A stretch of 16,581 nucleotides of DNA from Chloroflexota bacterium (GTDB lineage Bacteria; Chloroflexota; Ktedonobacteria; Ktedonobacterales; Ktedonobacteraceae), in contig VBJK01000143.1 of the NCBI GenBank assembly GCA_005879655.1, positions 1 to 16,581 of the forward strand, given 5' to 3'. Below the pieces are notes generated by a model, which was not told the origin of the DNA, did no database searches, and saw only the letters and a program-made list of their open reading frames with translations. The translations under genes and the position numbers were made by a program. Of this stretch, positions 7,146 through 13,514 are shown one piece after another (position 1 is the stretch's first letter; the number at the start of each line of letters is the position of its first letter).

Positions 7146-7268
7146 TTAATACGCTTTCCAGCGGGCAGGGCACGCATAAAGGGCAATACCGGTGAAATAA
7201 GCTTTACAGAACGGGCGTTCGCCCTTACAGGGCACCCACAAGGGGTGCCCTGCTAGTTAATACGCTTT
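7146..7268. repeat. Small repeat insertion flanked by 12-bp direct repeats
   Basis: TTAATACGCTTT occurs at 7146-7157 and 7257-7268, the second copy being the 3' end of the acyl-CoA synthetase gene. The roughly 99 bp between them carry two hairpins and the GGGCAATACC motif also found (as its complement) in the 62-bp array. This looks like insertion of a short palindromic repeat with duplication of its target, though a 12-bp match could have other origins. Confidence 0.45.
7228..7252. terminator. Hairpin between convergent genes, possible bidirectional terminator
   Basis: CAGGGCACCC (7228-7237) pairs perfectly with GGGTGCCCTG (7243-7252) around a 5-nt loop. A smaller GGGC/GCCC hairpin sits at 7213-7224. 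The larger hairpin abuts the stop codon of the minus-strand acyl-CoA synthetase gene and follows the plus-strand HTH-GAF gene. There is no clear T-run on either side, so it is an atypical terminator or an mRNA end-protecting hairpin. Confidence 0.45.
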
Positions 7269-8830
7269 TCTCGTCCAGCCCAAGCTTTATCGCGTAACAC
7301 ATACTTCTGCACTTTGCCTGTGGAGGTTTTGGGCAGGTCGCCAAAGTCCACGGCAACGGGACATTTAAAGTGTGCGAGCCGTTCACGGCAGAATGAGATA
7401 ATCTCCTCTGCGCTCGCGTGCTGGCCAGCTTTGAGCGTCACGAATGCTTTGGGGCGTTCACCCCAGGTCTCGTCAGGGACGGCGACGACGGCGCATTCCA
7501 TGACAGCGCAATGTTGCGCAATGACCTGTTCCACTTCGATCGTGGAGATATTTTCGCCGCCTGAGATGATGATATCTTTGCCCCGGTCCCGTAGCTCAAT
7601 ATAGCCATCGGGATGCCAGACGCCGATATCACCGGAGTGGAACCAACCCCCCTCAAATGCTTTTGCCGTCGCATCAGGATTCTCGTAATATCCCTTGGCG
7701 ACACCGTTCCCGCGCATAATGACTTCACCCATTGTCTCACCGTTGCGCGGCACGTCATTCATTGCCTGATCAACCACACGCACACACTCCGTCGTCACAT
7801 AGCCCTGTCCCTGACGTGCTAGCAAGCGGGCCTGCTCCTCCGTGGATAGCTTATCCCATTCGCTATGCCATTCGCAGACGGTACAGGGACCATAGGTTTC
7901 GGTTAGGCCGTAGACGTGGATGGGATGGATATTGAGTTGTGTCAGCTGGCCCAGTACCGTTGGCGAGGGAGGCGCGCCAGCAATAGTGGTGGTCAGTGGC
8001 TGAGCCAGACGATGAGCTTTCGGGTGGTTCACCAGGAAAATCTGTACTGTTGGAGCGCCGTTATAGTGCGTCACATGCTCACTCGCAAAGAGATCCCATA
8101 CTATTGCGGGATCAAGCTTGCGCAGACAGACATGACGCGCCCCCACAGCGGTGACTGCCCAGGTAAAGCACCACCCATTGCAATGGAACATCGGTAATGT
8201 CCATAAATATACACTCTTACTGGTGAGTCCCGTTGCCAGAATCTCACCAAGGGCATTGAGGTAAGCGCCCCGGTAGCTAAACATCACACCTTTCGGGTGG
8301 CCGGTCGTGCCAGAAGTGTAGTTAATACAAATAGTCTCTTCCTCATCCTCCAACCAACTGACCAGAGGCTCTGCACTCCCACCAGCCAGAAACTGTTCGT
8401 AAGGATCATCAGCATTGCCTGTATCCGCGATACGTACTACACGCACAGCGGAGAGGTCGAGCGGCTCTACAAGATGATACAGCTCGTCATCGACAAACAG
8501 CACGGTCGCACCGCAGTGTTGTAGAATATAGCCGATCTCTTGTGAATTCAGGCGTGTATTGATGGCCACGAGAATCCCACCGGCGGCAGGTACCGCAAAG
8601 TGCGCCTCCAAGAGGGGCGGAATATTGGGTGCGAGAAAAGCCACACGATCATGCTTGTGCAGGCCAATACTACGCAAATGAGAAGCCAGACGATACACAC
8701 GCTCGGCAAATTCACGATAAGTATAATGTCGCTCCCCATGCACAACTGCAATCTTGTTGGGGAAGATTAAGGTGCTGCGTTCTAAAAAGCTAACGGGCGT
8801 AAGTTCCGTACGGTATACTTTTTCAGTCAT
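7253..8830 (-). CDS. Acyl-CoA synthetase (AMP-forming), fatty-acid--CoA ligase family
   Basis: Adenylate-forming enzyme of 525 aa that activates a carboxylic acid with ATP and transfers it to CoA. Motifs in order: P-loop-like YTSGTTGHPKG (171-181), YGLTET (307-312), FHSGD (397-401), RDRGKD (414-419, hinge) and KTSTGK (501-506) with the catalytic Lys506. The stretches TLPMFHCNGW (211-220) and AGAPPSP (284-290) are typical of medium/long-chain acyl-CoA ligases of the AlkK/acyl-activating type. ATG 8830 has a strong ribosome site (GAAGGAG, 6 nt away). It is a single gene, divergent from the MutS-like gene and convergent with the HTH-GAF gene. The chain-length preference cannot be read from sequence. 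Confidence 0.92.
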   Translation of the reverse strand: MTEKVYRTELTPVSFLERSTLIFPNKIAVVHGERHYTYREFAERVYRLASHLRSIGLHKHDRVAFLAPNIPPLLEAHFAVPAAGGILVAINTRLNSQEIGYILQHCGATVLFVDDELYHLVEPLDLSAVRVVRIADTGNADDPYEQFLAGGSAEPLVSWLEDEEETICINYTSGTTGHPKGVMFSYRGAYLNALGEILATGLTSKSVYLWTLPMFHCNGWCFTWAVTAVGARHVCLRKLDPAIVWDLFASEHVTHYNGAPTVQIFLVNHPKAHRLAQPLTTTIAGAPPSPTVLGQLTQLNIHPIHVYGLTETYGPCTVCEWHSEWDKLSTEEQARLLARQGQGYVTTECVRVVDQAMNDVPRNGETMGEVIMRGNGVAKGYYENPDATAKAFEGGWFHSGDIGVWHPDGYIELRDRGKDIIISGGENISTIEVEQVIAQHCAVMECAVVAVPDETWGERPKAFVTLKAGQHASAEEIISFCRERLAHFKCPVAVDFGDLPKTSTGKVQKYVLRDKAWAGREKRIN

Positions 8831-8880
8831 TTTTTGCTCCTTCGTAGACGAAAAATGGCCTATAATGTATTTTCTTCTAT

Positions 8881-8909
8881 ATTATACTCGATCTATATTG
8901 GACTTATGC
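8881..8909 (-). promoter_or_regulatory. Possible promoter region of the acyl-CoA synthetase gene
   Basis: On the minus strand a perfect TATAAT -10 hexamer (8886-8881) lies about 50 nt before the ATG in an AT-rich stretch. No good -35 box lies 16-18 bp upstream, so the assignment rests on the -10 alone. Confidence 0.35.
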
Positions 8910-8970
8910 CTTAAAGAAAATATATTTTCCCGTCTGGTTCCTCTGGCTTTTCTCATCGTGTTGTATGACC

Positions 8971-8999
8971 TTGTAAATGGAGCGGTGTAGTGCTACATT
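8971..8999 (+). promoter_or_regulatory. Possible promoter of the MutS-like gene
   Basis: TTGTAA (8971-8976), a 17-bp spacer and TACATT (8994-8999) point toward the gene at 9037, leaving a leader of about 30 nt. Confidence 0.4.
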
Positions 9000-9036
9000 C
9001 AGCTACAAGAACAACTTAAAAACTGAAGGATGATCG

Positions 9037-10896
9037 GTGGACAAAAAACAGGAACGTATGCAATTGCTCGAACGGCAATGCGAGCGTTTAAGACGACGCA
9101 TAACGCGCTTAGATGAGCGCAGTAACTTCTATTCGTGGACACGTGTCATTGTCTTTTTTGGGGGCCTGCTGATAAGTACAGTGGGTTTCATAGTAATCTG
9201 GTGGCTCGGTCTTGCCACAGCTCTGCTTGTGCTGACAGGATTTGCTTGCCTCGCGTATCTGCATGGTAAGGTTGAGCACAGTCTTGCCAGGCATACACTC
9301 TTACTACACATACAAACAACATATATCGCACGTATGAAACTGGATTGGGAGCAGATACCGTCTGCTCACAGCGAGCCACCGCCGGAAAACCATCCATTTG
9401 CCTTAGATCTCGACATTACTGGTAAGCGTTCTCTACATCAACTATTGAATATGGCCATTTCTCGTGAAGGGAGCCAGCGGCTCTGTGATTGGCTGCTGGC
9501 AGTTCAGCCTGACTTGGAGACCATTCACGCGCGGCAAACGTTAGTGCAGGAATTAATCCCATTGAGATTGTTCCGTGATAAGCTCGTCATGCATTCGTTA
9601 TTGGCAACGCGACGTGCAACTGAACATGTGGAGGGACAGCGCTTGTTGCGCTGGCTGGAACAACACTCCTCTTCCCCTCATGAATTGCGCTTGCTCGTAT
9701 TGGGGTCAGCTGTGCTTAATATTCTTACAGTTGTCTTGTTTGTGCTGACACAGCTGATAGCTCTGCCGCAATTATGGATCTTCTCACTTTTATGTGCTGT
9801 AATCATGCTCTTTACCACTGCCGATAAGCGCGGCGACATTTTTGAAGATGCCGTCTATCTGCGCTATGCCTTTGCAACGCTAGGTGCCGTTTTTACCTAC
9901 CTGGAAAAATATCCCTATGCCCAGCACACACGTTTGCAGCACTTATGCAAACCCTTCTTTGTGGAGCGTCAGCATAGCCCCTCACGATTACTCCAAAGGC
10001 TAGAAGGGGTCGCTTCTGCTGCAACATTGAAGAATAATCGTCTACTCTGGCTGATCATCAATGCGCTGGTCCCCTGGGATGCCTATTGTGCATATCGTCT
10101 CAGCCACTACAGGACAGTGATTGCAGACCGTCTGCCGACCTGGCTCGATGTCTGGTTTGAGCTGGAGGCCATCAATTCATTAGCAACGTTTGCCTATCTC
10201 AATCCTGAATATACCCTGCCACAGGTGATCTCTCACACGGGACTACCGCAGCAGGACGGCAAACTATTCCAGGCGCTTGAGCTAGGTCATCCTTTAATTC
10301 CGGTAGACAAAAAAGTCTCGAACAGTTTTGCCTTCGCTAAGACGGGTGAGGTAGTGATTATTACCGGATCTAATATGGCGGGCAAGAGTACCTTTCTGCG
10401 TACCCTAGGGATCAATCTCTGCCTCGCTTACGCCGGAAGTGTGGTGGATGCGCACCACTTGCATACCGAGCTTTTCACCCTCTTTACATGTATTCGGGTG
10501 AGTGACTCGGTCATTGATGGATACTCATACTTTTATGCGGAGGTGAAGCGTTTGCGACGGATGTTAGACGCATTGCAACAGTGTGATCTTGCTATGCAGC
10601 GGCCATTGTTTTTCCTGATTGATGAGATTTTCAAGGGCACAAATAATCGTGAGCGTTTGAGTGGCAGTAGAGCCTATATACGTGCTTTGATTGGCCACCA
10701 TTGTGTTGGGGCTATCTCTACGCACGATCTGGAACTGGTGAAGCTGACGGATGTACTGCAATGCGTGCATAACTATCATTTTAGGGAAGAGGTGGTGGAT
10801 GGCAATATGGTCTTTGATTATGTGTTGCGTGCTGGTCCTTGTCCAACGACGAATGCGCTGAAGATTATGCAAATGGAGGGGTTGCCGGTGGAGTAA
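9037..10896 (+). CDS. Membrane-associated MutS-family ATPase
   Basis: 619 aa from a GTG with AAGGA 6 nt upstream. The N-terminus has a basic coiled-coil-like helix (1-30) and two hydrophobic segments (about 36-56 and 58-75). A second hydrophobic pair lies at about 217-260. A helical lever/clamp-like region follows, then a MutS ATPase domain from about 410: Walker A GSNMAGKST (444-452), the conserved SDSVIDGYSYFYAEVKRL segment (489-506), Walker B LFFLIDEI (524-531) with GTNNRER after it, and the STHD switch (561-564). The mismatch-recognition domain of true MutS (Phe-x-Glu) is absent. Membrane-bound MutS-like proteins of this form are known but, to my knowledge, not well characterised; a role in canonical mismatch repair is unlikely. 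It stands alone, divergent from the acyl-CoA synthetase. Confidence 0.85.
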   Translation: MDKKQERMQLLERQCERLRRRITRLDERSNFYSWTRVIVFFGGLLISTVGFIVIWWLGLATALLVLTGFACLAYLHGKVEHSLARHTLLLHIQTTYIARMKLDWEQIPSAHSEPPPENHPFALDLDITGKRSLHQLLNMAISREGSQRLCDWLLAVQPDLETIHARQTLVQELIPLRLFRDKLVMHSLLATRRATEHVEGQRLLRWLEQHSSSPHELRLLVLGSAVLNILTVVLFVLTQLIALPQLWIFSLLCAVIMLFTTADKRGDIFEDAVYLRYAFATLGAVFTYLEKYPYAQHTRLQHLCKPFFVERQHSPSRLLQRLEGVASAATLKNNRLLWLIINALVPWDAYCAYRLSHYRTVIADRLPTWLDVWFELEAINSLATFAYLNPEYTLPQVISHTGLPQQDGKLFQALELGHPLIPVDKKVSNSFAFAKTGEVVIITGSNMAGKSTFLRTLGINLCLAYAGSVVDAHHLHTELFTLFTCIRVSDSVIDGYSYFYAEVKRLRRMLDALQQCDLAMQRPLFFLIDEIFKGTNNRERLSGSRAYIRALIGHHCVGAISTHDLELVKLTDVLQCVHNYHFREEVVDGNMVFDYVLRAGPCPTTNALKIMQMEGLPVE

Positions 10897-11191
10897 TAGT
10901 CGGCATCCCTCTGCGTCTCACACGTAGAACACGAAGAAATGCATAACAACAGTATCAGCATATGTGGTAAAATTGAAGTAGTGGAGAAGAGTTGAAGGTG
11001 CGTTTCCTTTATCTCAAACCTCTCAGAAAACGCGGCCCGATAGGGGTGCACCCGTATCCCAAAAAATCAATAGTGCCTCGTTTTCATACTGAGTGAGTAT
11101 AGTTCACCAAAGGTGCTCTACCAGCTTTCTGAGCATCCTTCCTTGTATGGAGGAACTCTTCCCATCCTTTCAAAACTATCTATCTTGTTAT
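10897..11191. other. Intergenic region upstream of the redox cluster
   Basis: About 300 bp with no credible gene. It contains a perfect palindrome GGGTGCACCC (11044-11053) followed by CGTATCCCAAAAAATC, which could be an operator or part of a weak terminator for the MutS-like gene. The promoter of the redox cluster should lie here. A TATAGT hexamer near 11097-11102 is a candidate -10, without a good -35. Confidence 0.4.
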
Positions 11192-11196
11192 GGAGG
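11192..11196 (+). promoter_or_regulatory. Ribosome binding site that fixes the cupredoxin start
   Basis: GGAGG lies 8 nt before the ATG at 11205. An in-frame ATG at 11190 overlaps this site and has no ribosome site of its own. Starting at 11205 also gives a correctly placed lipoprotein signal. Confidence 0.8.
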
Positions 11197-11204
11197 TTTT
11201 TCTT

Positions 11205-11648
11205 ATGAATCGTTGGTTAATGCTCGTAATAAGTCTTCTCATTTCTGGCCTTGCGTTGACGGCTTGTGGCGATTCCACTTCTCCAAGCACTAGCTCTGGG
11301 AGTGGAGGCAACGACGTTCACATTACCCTGGGATCGCCCTCGGCTGAAATGACAATCACGTCCGACGTGACGACCTTCGCAAAGGGCAAGACCTATCACT
11401 TCATTGTTGTGAACAATGGGAAAATGCAACATGAGTTCGAGATCGCAAAAAAAGTCCATGCCAATGCGACCGAAGCAGAACATGACGCTGCATCCCTGAA
11501 AGAGTTACAACGTATCGATCCAGGCAAAACACAGACACTCGATTACACCTTTACCGATGCCTACCCTGCTGGCACGCTAGAATTTGAGTGCGGCATGCCA
11601 GGGCATTATGATAAGGGGCAGCACACGGATGTCACTGTAACGGCCTAA
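11205..11648 (+). CDS. Cupredoxin-domain lipoprotein (plastocyanin/azurin-like copper protein)
   Basis: 147 aa. A lipoprotein signal peptide ends at lipobox LTAC with Cys21 as the lipidated residue, so the protein is anchored on the outer face of the membrane. A Ser/Gly/Thr-rich linker (22-36) leads to a cupredoxin fold (about 37-147). Likely copper ligands are His76 (KMQHEFEI), Cys129 and His134 (CGMPGHYDKGQ). The position normally filled by the axial Met is Gln139. A charged, His-containing insert (about 81-105) separates the first ligand from the C-terminal part, as in several bacterial cupredoxins. It is the first gene of the redox cluster and a plausible extracytoplasmic electron donor or acceptor. 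Copper binding is inferred, not proven. Confidence 0.85.
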   Translation: MNRWLMLVISLLISGLALTACGDSTSPSTSSGSGGNDVHITLGSPSAEMTITSDVTTFAKGKTYHFIVVNNGKMQHEFEIAKKVHANATEAEHDAASLKELQRIDPGKTQTLDYTFTDAYPAGTLEFECGMPGHYDKGQHTDVTVTA

Positions 11649-11660
11649 ATACTAATGGGG

Positions 11661-11688
11661 GTAGAAGGGTATATGTTTACCCTTCTAC
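11661..11688 (+). terminator. Intercistronic hairpin between the cupredoxin and oxidoreductase genes
   Basis: GTAGAAGGGTA (11661-11671) and TACCCTTCTAC (11678-11688) are perfect 11-bp inverted arms with a 6-nt loop, 12 nt after the cupredoxin stop. Only a short T-stretch follows. It may act as a partial terminator or as a 3' stabiliser, so that the cupredoxin is made in excess of the genes downstream. Confidence 0.5.
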
Positions 11689-11714
11689 TTTGGCTTGACC
11701 TAGAAATCAGCATC

Positions 11715-13499
11715 ATGGCAGAAAGTAGTACCTATCTCGTTATTGGTAATGGTATTGCAGGAGCGACAGCAGCAGAGGTGTTACGCACCGAGAATGCCGT
11801 CGCTCATATCACGATTATTGCCGATGATCCTTGCCGGGTGTACTATCGCCCGGCCCTTAAGGACTATCTGGGCGGCAAAATCGGGGAAGAGAGGCTCTGG
11901 GCGCGTCCCGCTAGCTATTACCAGGAGCGTCATATTCACTTGCTGCCCGATGCACTTGTCGGGATACATGTACAGTCACACTCGGTACTTCTGCGCAGTG
12001 GAAGAACGCTCAGCTACATGCGCTTATTGTTGGCTCAAGGAGCACGACCCAGGACGCTCAACTGTCCAGGAATGCACTTGGTTGGCGTTACTACCTTGCG
12101 GACGGTCCCCGATTATCAGAAAGTCCTCAGATATTTAAGTAATGTGCGTCGTGTGGTAGTAGTGGGTAGCGGTACATTAGCCCTGGAAACCATTGAGACC
12201 TTGCGGCGCAGGGGCTATCAGGTCACTCATCTGTTACGTAACCGTCGCCTCTGGTCGGAGGTGCTTGATAGCACCGCTTCAGATCTTGTACTTCAGCAGG
12301 CATTGCGTGACCAGGTTGATGTACGTTATGAGCAAGAGATTGCCGAAATACGCGGGAAGGATGGGCACGTCACTGAGGTTATCACAAAAGATGGCACACA
12401 GATCGTGTGTGAACTGGTGTTACTCTGTATCGGTATCGAGCCTTGTATTGAAGTAGCCAAGCAAGCCGGTATCTTCTGTGGAAATGGCGTCAGAGTTGAT
12501 GGCGCGATGCAGACCAACGCTCCCGATATCTATGCGGCTGGCGATCTCACTGAAACCGTTGATCCACTCACTGGACGTGCCCGCAACATCGGGCAATGGT
12601 ATCCGGCCATCCAGCAAGCGCGTGCCGCTGCCTACAGTATGCTCGATCTATTAGATACGCACGAACACTATTCTATAGGGAACTTCTACAATGCTACCTG
12701 CTTGTATGGTCTTGATTTTGCGTCAGTCGGGCATTCTGTCCTCTCTGCTAAGCAGATGGCAAGCGGTGAATTTCAGGAAATCATCGCAGAGCCACAGCCG
12801 CGCTCCTATCAAAAAGTGCTCCTCAAGCATGGGCTTCCTCTTGGGGCATTGGCCCTGGGCAGTCGTGAGCGCGTCATAGCTTTCAAACGTGCTATGGATC
12901 ATCAAGTAAATCTTACTCCCGTCGCTAGTCGTCTCTTTGCTCCTGATTTTCAACTTGATGAGTGGCTGAATCAGCAAGCAATACCCCCACCTATGCTTGG
13001 TGTGAGTAGAGTAGGGGCGAACGCAGTGCAGCAAGCGGCATATACTTCTGCGAAGATGCCGTCCGCTCTTCTTCAGCTCAATACCATCACAGAAGGCATA
13101 TTGCTCCCCGTCGCGCCACCTGAAATCGCATCTTCTGTGCAGAAGACCTATCTGAGCCAGACCAAGGTGACAGTGATTGGGCGACAAGAAGGGTGTGATC
13201 TCTCTGTACAGCACGCGAGTATTTCGCGTCGGCACGCCGAAATTAGCTTTGGCAACGGCCAATATATTCTACGCGACCTGGGAAGTAAGAATGGTACATT
13301 TCTGAATGATAAGCGTGTAGAACCTGGCAGTATTCATCTACTCGCGGCCAATGACTCACTCCGTTTTGGTCAGGTCCTGTTTGTACTTCATTTGCAGCAA
13401 GCCAAACCTGAGTCATCGTTGCTTCTGCGTGCTCAGAAGCCCTCTCAGCTCTCGGAAGATATCTGGGCTGTCACAAGGCTACCACAAAGACCACAATGA
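11715..13499 (+). CDS. FAD/NAD(P)H oxidoreductase (NirB/rubredoxin-reductase-like) fused to a C-terminal FHA domain
   Basis: 594 aa from ATG 11715. The FAD-binding GNGIAGATAAE (11-21) follows this start directly, as in relatives. Earlier in-frame ATGs at 11655 and 11673 would add a tail read through the hairpin at 11661-11688. Domains in order: FAD-binding fold (6-110) with the family motif YYRPALKDYLGGK (43-55), NAD(P)-binding fold with VVVVGSGTLALE (147-158), second FAD contact IYAAGDLTE (272-280), NirB-like C-terminal subdomain (about 320-420), linker, then an FHA domain (about 480-560) with GR (489-490), SRRH (504-507) and GSKNGTFLN (523-531). FHA domains bind phosphothreonine peptides, so this subunit may respond to, or dock on, a Thr-phosphorylated partner. 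The ferredoxin gene follows after 15 nt. The fusion is clear; the electron acceptor is inferred. Confidence 0.9.
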   Translation: MAESSTYLVIGNGIAGATAAEVLRTENAVAHITIIADDPCRVYYRPALKDYLGGKIGEERLWARPASYYQERHIHLLPDALVGIHVQSHSVLLRSGRTLSYMRLLLAQGARPRTLNCPGMHLVGVTTLRTVPDYQKVLRYLSNVRRVVVVGSGTLALETIETLRRRGYQVTHLLRNRRLWSEVLDSTASDLVLQQALRDQVDVRYEQEIAEIRGKDGHVTEVITKDGTQIVCELVLLCIGIEPCIEVAKQAGIFCGNGVRVDGAMQTNAPDIYAAGDLTETVDPLTGRARNIGQWYPAIQQARAAAYSMLDLLDTHEHYSIGNFYNATCLYGLDFASVGHSVLSAKQMASGEFQEIIAEPQPRSYQKVLLKHGLPLGALALGSRERVIAFKRAMDHQVNLTPVASRLFAPDFQLDEWLNQQAIPPPMLGVSRVGANAVQQAAYTSAKMPSALLQLNTITEGILLPVAPPEIASSVQKTYLSQTKVTVIGRQEGCDLSVQHASISRRHAEISFGNGQYILRDLGSKNGTFLNDKRVEPGSIHLLAANDSLRFGQVLFVLHLQQAKPESSLLLRAQKPSQLSEDIWAVTRLPQRPQ

Positions 13500-13514
13500 G
13501 GAGTATGAAGTGCC

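Noticed and set aside
11044..11053. Palindrome GGGTGCACCC as an operator or terminator
   Set aside because: Only 10 bp with no second copy and no T-run directly after it; noted in the intergenic entry but not called.
11190..11204. Upstream ATG as start of the cupredoxin
   Set aside because: It overlaps the GGAGG ribosome site of the ATG at 11205 and would extend the signal peptide without benefit.
11655..11714. Upstream ATGs (11655, 11673) as start of the FAD oxidoreductase
   Set aside because: They lie before or inside a perfect hairpin; the FAD-binding motif expected near the N-terminus follows ATG 11715 directly.
12723..13262. 179-codon minus-strand ORF
   Set aside because: Antisense to the FHA-oxidoreductase gene, with no ribosome site or recognisable protein.
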